Source: Gammaproteobacteria bacterium
Lineage (GTDB): Bacteria; Pseudomonadota; Gammaproteobacteria; Pseudomonadales; Azotimanducaceae
DNA length: 12,213 nt
NCBI GenBank assembly: GCA_027293665.1
Contig: JAPUFN010000318.1
Span: 1 to 12,213, forward strand
Reading direction: 5' to 3'
The position numbers and the translations under genes are program-made. The notes under the pieces are model-generated. The model was not told the origin of the DNA. It searched no databases and worked only from the letters and a program-made list of their open reading frames with translations. Within the stretch, counting starts at the first letter, position 1. Every line of letters begins with the position of its first letter. Positions 1 to 7,089 of this stretch are shown one piece after another.

Positions 1-156
1 GTGAAGTGTCTCACGCATGAGCTGTGGACCGATTTGTCCGAGGAGATCGATAATTTTCTCGGCAGCATCACGCTTGGCAGCCTGGTCGAGCGCAGCGACA
101 TCCAGTATGTGGCCCAGCGACAGGATCTGATGTTGATTCAGACACACCAGCGGTGA
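1..156 (+). CDS. iscR: IscR, Rrf2-family Fe-S cluster-responsive regulator (3' end only)
   Basis: The reading frame is open from the first base of the window to a TGA at 154-156 and gives 51 residues. They match the C-terminal part of IscR: a KCLTHELW motif near the start, then a helix ending ITLGSLVE. In IscR the Cys of KCLTH is the last of three cysteines that, with a histidine, hold a [2Fe-2S] cluster; here it is residue 3 of the fragment. The other two cysteines and the DNA-binding winged helix lie upstream of the window. The length after this Cys (48 residues) is close to the roughly 58 in E. coli, so the 3' end looks intact. IscR senses cluster status and represses the isc operon, and it controls suf in many proteobacteria. 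The first codon happens to be GTG but is not the start. Identity is secure from the motif and the following iscS. Confidence 0.9.
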   Translation: MKCLTHELWTDLSEEIDNFLGSITLGSLVERSDIQYVAQRQDLMLIQTHQR

Positions 157-204
157 TGCAGCAGCCGACCTCGATCAGACTGCACGGTTCTTTCGGCAAG
201 TAAC

Positions 205-231
205 CGCGCGCCAGCTGCACGCTGGCTCGCG
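205..231 (+). promoter_or_regulatory. Hairpin in the iscR-iscS spacer
   Basis: Inverted repeat GCCAGC (210-215) / GCTGGC (221-226) around a 5-nt loop, extended after one C-T mismatch by CGCG (205-208) / CGCG (228-231). This gives ten G-C-rich pairs. No T-run follows, so it does not look like an intrinsic terminator. It lies in the 151-nt non-coding spacer (157-307), which otherwise shows nothing recognisable. In E. coli a structured iscR-iscS intergenic RNA protects the iscR part of the message after RyhB-driven decay of iscSUA; a similar role here is inference only. Confidence 0.45.
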
Positions 232-307
232 CGCTGGCAACTTCGCGACGACAACTACACCAGGGCAACCCCACCAGACAACCGGTGATGAAAGATACTC
301 GAAAAAG

Positions 308-1552
308 ATGAGCAGTGACTTGAGCAGTAACGACAGTAGCAAACCGCCCTCGGCAGCCGGTTCGACCGAGGCCTGGCGCGCTGAGAAGGGCCGCAAGGCC
401 GTATACCTGGACTACGCCGCAACGACGCCGGTCGATCCGCGGGTGGCGCAGAAAATGAGTGCGTGCCTGCTGGTGGAGGGAAATTTCGGCAATCCAGCGT
501 CCCACTCGCACGTCTACGGTTGGCAGGCTGACGAAGCGGTTGAAGAAGCCAGAACACAGGTCGCCGCACTACTCAATGCCGATCCGAGGGAAATCGTCTG
601 GACTTCCGGGGCGACCGAATCAGACAATCTGGCGCTCAAAGGCGTGGCCGACAACGCTACCCGCCGCCACATCGTGACCAGCGCGATCGAGCACAAGGCC
701 GTGCTCGATACGTGTGAATATCTCGCTCAGAAAGGATTTGAGATCACCTATCTGGAGCCGGGGCGCGATGGCATTATTGCACCTGAGCAGGTCGCAGAGG
801 CTCTGCGCACGGACACGCTTATCGTTTCGATCATGCATGCGAACAACGAAATCGGAGTTGTCAACGATATCGCTGCGATCGCTCAGGTCTGTCGGGATGC
901 GGGAGTGCTGATACACACCGACGCCGCACAGAGTGCTGGTAAGGTGCCGATCGATGTACAGACCATGCCGCTGGATATGATCTCGCTGTCCGCACACAAA
1001 ATTTACGGCCCCAAAGGTATGGGTGCACTTTATGTGCGCCGTGAGCCACCGGTGAAGCTCAGCCCGCTGATTCATGGTGGTGGACACGAACGCGGTATGC
1101 GTTCCGGCACGCTTGCCACGCATCAGATCGTCGGTATGGGAGAGGCGAGCGCAATCCTCACGCGGGACATGGTGGGCGAAAATGAGCGCATTCTCGGGTT
1201 GCGTCAGCGCTTGTGGTCGCACCTTTTACAGATTCCCGGAGTCTCGATGAATGGCAGCGAGTCGCAGCGATTGCCCGGCCTGCTGAACGTGGGCTTTGCA
1301 GGGGTCGATGGCGAAACGTTGCTGCTTGCCCTGGACGATGTGGCGCTCAGTAGCGGCTCGGCGTGTACTTCCGCGAGTGTCGAGCCGAGCTATGTTCTAC
1401 GGGCCATCGGCGTACCCGAAATACTGGCGCATGCGTCATTGCGGTTCACAGTGGGGCGCTACACGACGCAGGATGATGTCGACTACGTGGCGACCCGGGT
1501 GGCGCAGGTTGTGCAGACGCTGCGCGACCGACCGGCGGCCCTGGGTGGGTAG
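308..1552 (+). CDS. iscS: IscS-type cysteine desulfurase, shortened C-terminus
   Basis: Pyridoxal-phosphate enzyme of class V aminotransferase fold that turns L-cysteine into alanine and passes persulfide sulfur to acceptors for Fe-S clusters, tRNA thiolation and cofactors. It aligns throughout with E. coli Isc[10 protein letters not shown] (33-41), [10 protein letters not shown] (100-109), His129 in EHKAV, PLP lysine Lys231 in [10 protein letters not shown], and the active-site loop [10 protein letters not shown] with catalytic Cys353. Two ends differ from the usual 404-residue protein. About 28 extra Ser-rich residues precede the core. The C-terminus stops 7 residues after TLRD, whereas E. 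coli IscS has about 22 more there, a segment that takes part in IscU binding. The ATG at 308 is the first possible start after a TGA at 134-136, and no good Shine-Dalgarno precedes it. No iscU, iscA, hscBA or fdx follows, so it may work mainly in tRNA thiolation or with another scaffold. Confidence 0.92.
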   Translation: MSSDLSSNDSSKPPSAAGSTEAWRAEKGRKAVYLDYAATTPVDPRVAQKMSACLLVEGNFGNPASHSHVYGWQADEAVEEARTQVAALLNADPREIVWTSGATESDNLALKGVADNATRRHIVTSAIEHKAVLDTCEYLAQKGFEITYLEPGRDGIIAPEQVAEALRTDTLIVSIMHANNEIGVVNDIAAIAQVCRDAGVLIHTDAAQSAGKVPIDVQTMPLDMISLSAHKIYGPKGMGALYVRREPPVKLSPLIHGGGHERGMRSGTLATHQIVGMGEASAILTRDMVGENERILGLRQRLWSHLLQIPGVSMNGSESQRLPGLLNVGFAGVDGETLLLALDDVALSSGSACTSASVEPSYVLRAIGVPEILAHASLRFTVGRYTTQDDVDYVATRVAQVVQTLRDRPAALGG

Positions 1553-1650
1553 CGTGAGGATGAACCTGCATGACCTGAATGTCGCGCGGGCTGCCTGAAT
1601 CGACTAAAACCACAACTCGCTGCCCACAAGCATTTGATCTTATCGCTAAA

Positions 1651-1665
1651 CGCGTATAATACGCG
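1651..1665 (+). promoter_or_regulatory. Probable ndk promoter -10 inside a 15-bp palindrome
   Basis: A perfect consensus TATAAT sits at 1655-1660. It is embedded in the perfect inverted repeat CGCGTAT-A-ATACGCG (1651-1665). The best -35 candidate is TTGATC at 1634-1639 with a short 15-bp spacer, so the -35 is weak. The G+C-rich sequence just after the -10 is typical of growth-rate or stringently controlled promoters. Transcription starting near 1667 would give an ndk leader of about 105 nt. It separates iscR-iscS from the ndk unit. The promoter call rests on the -10 and its intergenic position; a regulator binding the palindrome is inference. Confidence 0.6.
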
Positions 1666-1685
1666 CCCGCTGGCAGGTGCCAATC

Positions 1686-1699
1686 TTTGATATATCAAA
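1686..1699 (+). repeat. Perfect 14-bp palindrome in the ndk leader
   Basis: TTTGATATATCAAA is self-complementary over 14 bp, about 20-33 nt downstream of the inferred transcription start. It resembles two FNR half-sites (TTGAT and ATCAA) but they are 2 bp apart, not the 4 bp that FNR-type dimers need. It could be an operator for another dimeric regulator, or a small RNA hairpin (5-bp stem, TATA loop). Confidence 0.4.
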
Positions 1700-1774
1700 C
1701 ACTTATCAAGCAGATAGGTAGTTCTTGTTGTGTTGCTTGTTGCGTTGAATAGTTATATCGAATCGGAGAAATTC

Positions 1775-2203
1775 ATGGCGGTAGAGCGTACGCTTTCCAT
1801 TGTTAAGCCGGATGCTGTAGCGAAAAATCTTGTCGGCGCGATTTATTCGCGTTTCGAAAACAACGGACTTTCAATCATCGCCGCGAAGATGGTGCGGTTG
1901 AGTGAGTCCCAGGCAAAGGGCTTTTATGCGGAACACGAAGGTCGGCCGTTCTACAATGACCTTGTGTCCTACATGACCTCGGGTCCGGTTGTCGTGCAGG
2001 TGCTGGAGGGTGATGGTGCGGTCAGTGTGAACCGTAAACTCATGGGTGCAACAGATCCACAGGAGGCGGATCCTGGGACCATCCGTGCGGATTTTGCTGA
2101 ATCCCTCGACGCAAATGCAGTACACGGATCGGACTCAACGACTTCAGCGGCGCGGGAGATCGAGTACTTCTTCAGTGGCGAAGAACTCTGTACCAGAGGC
2201 TGA
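1775..2203 (+). CDS. ndk: Nucleoside diphosphate kinase
   Basis: Cytoplasmic enzyme that moves the gamma-phosphate of ATP to other NDPs and dNDPs through a phospho-histidine, balancing NTP and dNTP pools. The 142-residue product is close to the 143 of E. coli Ndk and aligns end to end: [15 protein letters not shown] at the N-terminus with the substrate-binding Lys11, [10 protein letters not shown] (50-59), MTSGPVVV (67-74), and the active-site segment NAVHGSDS with phosphorylated His117. The ATG at 1775 is preceded by GGAGAA (1765-1770), 4 nt upstream, which fixes the start. A longer in-frame reading from a GTG at 1730 would add 15 residues with no family counterpart. It appears to head the unit running to der. 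In most relatives ndk follows the isc operon without iscU-fdx being lost, so the join to iscS is unusual. Identity is certain. Confidence 0.97.
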   Translation: MAVERTLSIVKPDAVAKNLVGAIYSRFENNGLSIIAAKMVRLSESQAKGFYAEHEGRPFYNDLVSYMTSGPVVVQVLEGDGAVSVNRKLMGATDPQEADPGTIRADFAESLDANAVHGSDSTTSAAREIEYFFSGEELCTRG

Positions 2204-2210
2204 TGGCCGA

Positions 2211-3314
2211 ATGTCAGACGATACCTTGATCAACCTATTCAATTTACCTCGCGAGCAATTTGAGTCGTTGTGCGCGCAAATCGATGGCAAGCCCTACCGC
2301 GCACATCAGATGATGAAGTGGGCGTACCATCAGCGTGAACTCGATTTTGGCCGGATGACGAATCTTTCCAAAACGTTTCGCACCTGGCTGAATGAACATG
2401 CGGAGTTCAAACCGCCGGAGGTCGTGCAACGTCTGGATTCGGTCGACGGCACGATCAAGTGGCTTGTTAGAGCCGCCGGTGAAAACTGCGTCGAAACGGT
2501 ATTGATCCCGGAGCGCGGTCGCAACACTCTGTGCGTTTCTTCCCAGGTTGGGTGCATGCTGGATTGCGCGTTCTGCTCGACCGGTAAACAGGGCTTCAAC
2601 GGCAATCTAAGCACCGCGGAGATAGTCGGTCAGGTGTGGCTTGCCGATCAGGTACTGCGCGAGCGAGGTGAAAGCGTTACCAATGTGGTTCTGATGGGCA
2701 TGGGTGAACCGCTGCTGAATTTCGACGCCGTCATGGCCGCAACCAGACTAATGCTGGACGATCTGGCCTTTGGCATCTCCAAACGCCGGGTCACGGTGAG
2801 CACGGCGGGCGTTGTACCAGCTATTTACGAGATGGCTAAACTCACGGACGTTTCTCTAGCCATCTCGTTGCACGCGCCAACTGATGAATTGCGCAATCAG
2901 CTGGTGCCACTGAATCGTAAATATCCCATCGCCGATTTACTCGCGGCTTGTCGCCACTATGTGGGTGGGTTGGGTGAAAAGCGGACGTTGACAATGGAGT
3001 ACACGCTCCTCAAAGGTGTCAACGATCAGCTGGAGCACGCGAGACAGTTAGCCAAATTGTTGCGGGACGTTCGTTGCAAGATCAATCTGATCCCGTTCAA
3101 TCCATTTCCGGCTGCCGGATTTGAGCGGCCGGACGAACGCTCGGTGCGGACATTTCAGAGCTATCTGATCAATGCGGGCTACGCAACGATGTTGCGGACG
3201 ACCCGTGGTGAGGACATTAACGCGGCATGCGGCCAACTCGTCGGCCAGGTGATGGACCGCACGCGACGCAAGGAACGGTATCTGGCCAGAGTACGTGCGC
3301 AAGAGGTCGCATAG
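2211..3314 (+). CDS. rlmN: Dual-specificity rRNA/tRNA adenine-C2 methyltransferase RlmN
   Basis: Radical-SAM enzyme that methylates C2 of A2503 in 23S rRNA and of A37 in some tRNAs. The 367-residue protein is a little shorter than E. coli RlmN (384). The CX3CX2C motif that binds the [4Fe-4S] cluster is Cys115-Cys119-Cys122 in [23 protein letters not shown] (163-170) is the SAM-binding GGE-like motif. Cys340 in [10 protein letters not shown] corresponds to the cysteine (Cys355 in E. coli) that is itself methylated and handles the substrate. Cys108, matching E. coli Cys118, is also kept. The ATG at 2211 lies 7 nt after the ndk stop, with GAGG at 2196-2199 inside the end of ndk; upstream in-frame codons belong to the ndk region in another frame and have no family match. 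As an Fe-S protein it depends on whatever cluster-building pathway this organism has. Confidence 0.97.
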   Translation: MSDDTLINLFNLPREQFESLCAQIDGKPYRAHQMMKWAYHQRELDFGRMTNLSKTFRTWLNEHAEFKPPEVVQRLDSVDGTIKWLVRAAGENCVETVLIPERGRNTLCVSSQVGCMLDCAFCSTGKQGFNGNLSTAEIVGQVWLADQVLRERGESVTNVVLMGMGEPLLNFDAVMAATRLMLDDLAFGISKRRVTVSTAGVVPAIYEMAKLTDVSLAISLHAPTDELRNQLVPLNRKYPIADLLAACRHYVGGLGEKRTLTMEYTLLKGVNDQLEHARQLAKLLRDVRCKINLIPFNPFPAAGFERPDERSVRTFQSYLINAGYATMLRTTRGEDINAACGQLVGQVMDRTRRKERYLARVRAQEVA

Positions 3315-3320
3315 ATGCAT

Positions 3321-3325
3321 AGGAG
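3321..3325 (+). promoter_or_regulatory. pilF ribosome binding site
   Basis: AGGAG lies 5 nt before the ATG at 3331 in the rlmN-pilF gap. It supports this start over the in-frame ATG at 3295, which would overlap rlmN. Confidence 0.75.
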
Positions 3326-3330
3326 TTCGC

Positions 3331-4113
3331 ATGAATAAACAGGGATTTTTACTGTGTCGGACATGGCGGTGGGTTGGACTCGTTATCTGGGTCTTACTGA
3401 TGGCAGGCTGTATTACGACATCCACCGGCGGGCTGCCGGCACCGGCTTCTGATGCGATACGCGTGAAAGCTCAGCTCGATCTGGCACGTGGCTATCTGGA
3501 AAATCGCCATTTAGAACGGGCGAGGGTGCCGATCAATAGAGCCCTGTCCATCGACTCGAAGTCAGTGGAGGCCCATGTGCTGCTTGCGCTACTCAACGAG
3601 GCTGAAAGTGATCCAGTGCTTGCGGAGAAGCACTACGAACTTGCGCTCAAGTACGACCGCGCGAATTCTCAGGCGCTCAACAACTATGGGAGTTTCCTCT
3701 ACGGCCAGGAACGCTATCTGGAATCCGTTGACGTCCTGCGAAGGCTGGTGCGCGATGCCGACTATCACGCACGCAGTCAGGCTTATGAAAATCTCGGACT
3801 TGCTGAGCTCAAAATTGGCGAATCTGAGCGAGCAGAAGGGGCATTCCTGCGATCGTTGCAGTTGAATTTCACCCAGCCGAGATCGAGCCTCGAGCTTGCT
3901 GATATTGCCTACACGGGTGGTGATTTTGTCAAGGCACGGGATTTCTATGACAGCTTCCGGACTCAGTCCAGACAGACGCCGCGCACTCTGTGTCTGGGTA
4001 TGAAGATCGCCCAAACGAGCCACAACACCGATGAGATGGCCAGCTACGCTCTGGCGTTGAACAATCTCTTCCCGGAATCCGCCGAAGCCAAAAACTGCGA
4101 GGTGCCCAGGTAG
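3331..4113 (+). CDS. pilF: PilF/PilW type IV pilus biogenesis lipoprotein (TPR)
   Basis: Outer-membrane pilotin that, in Pseudomonas and Neisseria, helps localise and multimerise the PilQ secretin for type IV pili. The 260-residue product begins with a lipoprotein signal peptide: a basic start, the hydrophobic stretch around WVGLVIWVLL, and lipobox LMAGC with the lipidated Cys27. Residue +2 is Ile, compatible with outer-membrane sorting. About five tetratricopeptide repeats follow from roughly residue 42 to 215, with recognisable helices such as LARGYLENRHLERARVPI and ALNNYGSFLYGQERYLESV. The ATG at 3331 has a clear AGGAG at 3321-3325, 5 nt upstream, and starts 16 nt after the rlmN stop, which decides against the earlier start at 3295 inside rlmN. 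Position between rlmN and rodZ is the conserved place for pilF. Whether the cell makes pili depends on pil genes elsewhere. Confidence 0.93.
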   Translation: MNKQGFLLCRTWRWVGLVIWVLLMAGCITTSTGGLPAPASDAIRVKAQLDLARGYLENRHLERARVPINRALSIDSKSVEAHVLLALLNEAESDPVLAEKHYELALKYDRANSQALNNYGSFLYGQERYLESVDVLRRLVRDADYHARSQAYENLGLAELKIGESERAEGAFLRSLQLNFTQPRSSLELADIAYTGGDFVKARDFYDSFRTQSRQTPRTLCLGMKIAQTSHNTDEMASYALALNNLFPESAEAKNCEVPR

Positions 4114-4134
4114 TGCGGCAGCCTGTCGGCACGC

Positions 4135-5121
4135 ATGGAATCACGAGTGAGTGACGACGCCACTGCGCCGGGCGCAATACTGGCAACGGCGCGGGAAAGC
4201 CTCGAGGTCACCGTGCGTGAGGTCGCCGATGCGTTGAATCTGCCGAACAAGGTCATCGAAGCGATGGAGACGGACGATTACGAAAATCTGCCGGCGGCCG
4301 TGTTCACTCGTGGCTATCTTCGCTCGTATGCCCGCTTGCTCGATCTCGATGAGGAAGAGGTCATTGCTCATTATCCGCACGGTACGGATGAATCGATCAC
4401 CACTGAAGTGGTAGTTGTGAACCCGGCCGAGGAATGGATTCGGCAGCATCCCTTATGGGTGCTTGGATCCGGCGGCGCCATTGTCCTGATAGTGATCGTC
4501 GTAGTGACAATCTGGCTGTGGGCAAATGATGATGCGGCATCTTCCGCCGGGGTCGCCAACCAATCGGTCGCCGAACTCGCAGGGGCAGGGGTTGTGGCCG
4601 CAGCGGACGCGCTCGAAGCGGACGCGTTAGAAACGGACGCGCTCGAAGCAGGTGCAGCGCTCGAACGATCGCGGGTGAGCGTTCGTGCTCAAGGCACCTC
4701 GCAACAAGATGCCGTAGAAATAGTCGATATTCGAGCTCGCGACGATTCGCCAACGGCTGCAGCTTCGGATCGGCCGGGCCAGCTCCCCGTGACACCCCGC
4801 GCGGCAAGTCCGCCAGCTTCTGGCGCGGCACCGACCACCGGTCTGGCGGGTCAGCGTGATCGACGAATCACCGCATTTGGTGATGACGTGCTCGAATTTC
4901 GGTTTACTGAAGAGTGTTGGGTGGAGATCAAATCCAACACGGGCAGGAATCTCTACAGCGATCTCAGTCGCGCGGGCCAGACGTTGCGCCTGACTGGCGA
5001 AGGCCCGTTTCGGATATTACTTGGTTATGCACCCGGCGTTCGGCTTGCCTACAACGATGAATCAGTGGCGCTCGGGCCACATACCCGCAACAACGTTGCG
5101 ACTCTGGTCCTGGGGCAGTAG
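4135..5121 (+). CDS. rodZ: RodZ, cell-shape transmembrane protein
   Basis: Bitopic inner-membrane protein that links MreB filaments to the elongasome and sets rod shape. In order: a cytoplasmic Xre-like helix-turn-helix (about 12-80) containing ILATARESLEVTVREVADAL and the conserved FTRGYLRSYARLLDLD; a transmembrane segment at about 107-130 (the stretch from LWVLGSGG to VVTIWLW) after a basic/aromatic WIRQHPLW; an Ala/Pro/Ser-rich periplasmic linker (about 131-235); and the C-terminal DUF4115 beta-domain (about 240-328). Length, 328 residues, is normal (E. coli 337). No strong Shine-Dalgarno precedes the ATG at 4135; an in-frame GTG at 4147 is an alternative. The gene starts 21 nt after pilF and ends 2 nt before hisS, so ispG, which usually sits between rodZ and hisS, is missing. 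The linker carries a short tandem repeat at 4603-4647. Confidence 0.93.
   Translation: MESRVSDDATAPGAILATARESLEVTVREVADALNLPNKVIEAMETDDYENLPAAVFTRGYLRSYARLLDLDEEEVIAHYPHGTDESITTEVVVVNPAEEWIRQHPLWVLGSGGAIVLIVIVVVTIWLWANDDAASSAGVANQSVAELAGAGVVAAADALEADALETDALEAGAALERSRVSVRAQGTSQQDAVEIVDIRARDDSPTAAASDRPGQLPVTPRAASPPASGAAPTTGLAGQRDRRITAFGDDVLEFRFTEECWVEIKSNTGRNLYSDLSRAGQTLRLTGEGPFRILLGYAPGVRLAYNDESVALGPHTRNNVATLVLGQ
4603..4647 (+). repeat. 15-bp tandem repeat in the rodZ linker
   Basis: Three copies of a 15-bp unit encode ADALE-ADALE-TDALE. The copies differ by CTC/TTA at the Leu codon and GCG/ACG at the first codon. A partly degenerate fourth copy (AGAALE, 4648-4665) follows. It falls in the disordered periplasmic linker of RodZ, where length change is usually tolerated. 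Confidence 0.8.
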
Positions 5122-5123
5122 TC

Positions 5124-6386
5124 GTGGTTCAGTCGATCAGAGGCATGCGTGATGTATTGCCCGAAGCCGCCAGACGTTGGCGGGTGGTTGAAGATACTTT
5201 GCGCCGGGTACTCGCTGGCTTCGCCTATGAGGAAGTCCACCTGCCCTTGTTGGAATTTACTGAACTCTTCAGCCGCGGAGTGGGTGAAGCCACCGACATC
5301 GTCGCGAAGGAGATGTATTCACTCGAAGATCGCGACGGCACGGGCATTACACTGCGACCAGAAGGAACTGCCGGTTGTGCCCGGGCATTGCAACAAGCTG
5401 GCCTGCTCTTCAACCAGACGCAGCGTGTTTTCTACACCGGACCGATGTTTCGCTATGAACGGCCACAGAAGGGCCGCTACCGCCAGTTTGCACAGATTGG
5501 CGCGGAGGTTTTTGGCCTGGCCGGACCCGATGTTGACGCGGAGCTGTTAGCGCTGAGCTGGAACTTCTGGCAGGCGCTGGGGATTGAATCGCAGGTCACC
5601 CTGGAGTTGAATACGCTCGGCTCGGCGCAATGCCGTGCAGATTACCGCCGGGCGCTGGTCGACTATCTAACGCCGCAGGCGAAGGCTCTGGATGAGGACA
5701 GTCAGCGCAGGCTCACCAGCAATCCGCTGCGAATTCTTGACAGCAAATCAGCGCAGACCCGGGAAATTCTGGTAAACGCACCGAGTCTTCCGGATTACAT
5801 CGATACGGCAAGCCGCGATCACTTTGCCAGGCTCTGTGAACTGCTCGAGCAGCTGGGCATCGGCTGGACGCACAATCCGCAGCTCGTCCGCGGCCTGGAT
5901 TACTACACCCATACGGTCTTCGAATGGGTCACGGCGGCGCTCGGCGCACAAGGCACTATTTGTGCAGGCGGCCGCTACGATGGTCTGGTGGAACTGATTG
6001 GTGGTAAGCCGACTCCCGGTGCCGGGTTCGCGCTGGGTTTAGAACGCGTGATACTTCTGACAGAAAATCATGGATATCTGGCTGAACAGGATTTCTCGAC
6101 AGCATCCGACGTATATTGCTGCGTGCTCAACGCCGCCGATCAGGGTTGGGCTATGTCCGTCGCGGCCAACTTGCGGCAGGCTCAGCCGAACCTGCGAGTG
6201 CGCGTGCATGCCGGGGGTGGCAAACTGAAAAATCAACTCCGGCGGGCTGACCTCTGCGGTGCATCGTGGGCCCTGATCATGGGTGAAGATGAAGTTGCGA
6301 ATAATCAGGTCACAGTAAAGTCGTTGCGCGACGCTACCGCGCAACGCACGGTTGCAATCTCGGCGTTGGCTGAACTACTGAAGTAA
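5124..6386 (+). CDS. hisS: Histidyl-tRNA synthetase
   Basis: Class II aminoacyl-tRNA synthetase that charges tRNA-His. The 420-residue product aligns with E. coli HisS (424) from IRGMRDVLP to the end. Visible motifs: TLRPEGTAG (76-84), motif 2 GPMFRYERPQKGRYRQF (106-122), the histidine-specific LVRGLDYYTHTVFEW (254-268), AGGRYDGLV (281-289) and motif 3 GFALGLERVIL (301-311). A C-terminal anticodon-binding domain runs from about 329 and includes the GGGKLKNQLRRADLCGA segment. The start is GTG at 5124, 2 nt after the rodZ stop, with a G-rich TGGGG at 5111-5115 as a possible ribosome site; the tight join suggests translational coupling to rodZ. The next in-frame ATG lies within IRGMRD and would cut off a conserved part. 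Confidence 0.97.
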   Translation: MVQSIRGMRDVLPEAARRWRVVEDTLRRVLAGFAYEEVHLPLLEFTELFSRGVGEATDIVAKEMYSLEDRDGTGITLRPEGTAGCARALQQAGLLFNQTQRVFYTGPMFRYERPQKGRYRQFAQIGAEVFGLAGPDVDAELLALSWNFWQALGIESQVTLELNTLGSAQCRADYRRALVDYLTPQAKALDEDSQRRLTSNPLRILDSKSAQTREILVNAPSLPDYIDTASRDHFARLCELLEQLGIGWTHNPQLVRGLDYYTHTVFEWVTAALGAQGTICAGGRYDGLVELIGGKPTPGAGFALGLERVILLTENHGYLAEQDFSTASDVYCCVLNAADQGWAMSVAANLRQAQPNLRVRVHAGGGKLKNQLRRADLCGASWALIMGEDEVANNQVTVKSLRDATAQRTVAISALAELLK

Positions 6387-6451
6387 AACCGGGACCACCC
6401 CGCAGGCGCACGGGGACCCGTCGCAGAAAACAAGGCGCGAAGTACACATTC

Positions 6452-6457
6452 AGGAGG
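6452..6457 (+). promoter_or_regulatory. yfgM ribosome binding site
   Basis: A full AGGAGG lies 5 nt before the GTG at 6463. It fixes the non-ATG start of yfgM at the end of the 76-nt hisS-yfgM gap. Confidence 0.8.
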
Positions 6458-6462
6458 TAGGA

Positions 6463-7089
6463 GTGTCAGATTATCTGACTGACGAAGAACAAATTGCCAG
6501 GTTAAAAACCTGGTGGGACGAAAATGGCTTGATCCTCGTCACTGCGATCGTGTTGTCGATTGGCGGATTCGTCGGCTGGCGCTGGTACGACGATTACCGT
6601 ACGGAGACGATTGCCCGAGCATCTGACCTCTACGAGGACTTCCTTGCCGCCGAACCGGCTGCGCGCGCGACCATCGTCGCAACCATTGGTCAGGAATCAT
6701 CCCAGAGCAGTTACCATACTCTGGTGATACTGCGCCAGGCAGGTGAGAGCATCGACGCAGAGAACTACGAAGAGGGCGCGGAGTATTTGCGCCGGGTGAT
6801 TGAACTTGCACCCGATCGGATTCTGCTTGATCTGGCGAGACTGCGTCTTGCTCGGGTATTGCAACAGCTCGACCGTTCGGAAGATGCTTTGAGCACCCTG
6901 GCCGCTGTGCGCAGCGAGGGTTATCGAACCCAGGTTGCGGAACTCAAAGGCGACATACATCTCGCACGGGGTGAGCGCGCTCTGGCGCATGAGGCCTACA
7001 GTTCTGCGTTGGCGGAAGTCAACAACGGTGTGCAGACAGCTCTTCTGGAAATCAAAGTGGCGGACACCGCTGATGCTGATGACTCGTAA
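6463..7089 (+). CDS. yfgM: YfgM, inner-membrane ancillary SecYEG translocon subunit / periplasmic chaperone
   Basis: Membrane-anchored TPR protein; in E. coli YfgM binds the SecYEG translocon and PpiD and helps periplasmic folding. The 208-residue product has a short acidic cytoplasmic start with EEQIARLKTWWDENG, one transmembrane helix at about 22-40 ending in FVGWRWYDDY (the conserved GWR-Y/W signature of this family), and a periplasmic TPR region. Near residues 110-165 it matches E. coli YfgM closely: LRLARVLQQLDRSEDALSTL, then the EGY and L-KGDI-LARG motifs. Start is GTG at 6463 behind a strong Shine-Dalgarno. The end overlaps bamB by 17 nt, consistent with coupling. The hisS-yfgM-bamB-der order is conserved across gammaproteobacteria. 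In Pfam the family is TPR_21 (DUF2133). Confidence 0.92.
   Translation: MSDYLTDEEQIARLKTWWDENGLILVTAIVLSIGGFVGWRWYDDYRTETIARASDLYEDFLAAEPAARATIVATIGQESSQSSYHTLVILRQAGESIDAENYEEGAEYLRRVIELAPDRILLDLARLRLARVLQQLDRSEDALSTLAAVRSEGYRTQVAELKGDIHLARGERALAHEAYSSALAEVNNGVQTALLEIKVADTADADDS

Noticed and set aside
156..203. A 15-codon reading frame starting at an ATG that overlaps the iscR stop (TGATG).
   Set aside because: Too short, no ribosome site of its own, and no recognisable product. Chance overlap is the simpler reading.
620..1222. A 200-codon open frame antisense to iscS.
   Set aside because: It lies wholly inside a well-supported gene, has no known family features, and follows from the codon pattern of the opposite strand.
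1687..1698. TTGATATATCAA read as an FNR/ANR box.
   Set aside because: The half-sites match but the gap is 2 bp instead of 4, which would place the two subunits on the wrong faces of the helix. Kept only as an unassigned palindrome.
1730..1774. A longer Ndk starting at the GTG at 1730.
   Set aside because: The extra 15 residues match nothing in the family, and the ATG at 1775 has a well-placed ribosome site and the normal N-terminus.
6398..6415. CCCCG/CGGGG inverted repeat after hisS as a terminator.
   Set aside because: The stem is only 5 bp and no T-run follows; yfgM begins shortly after with a strong ribosome site.
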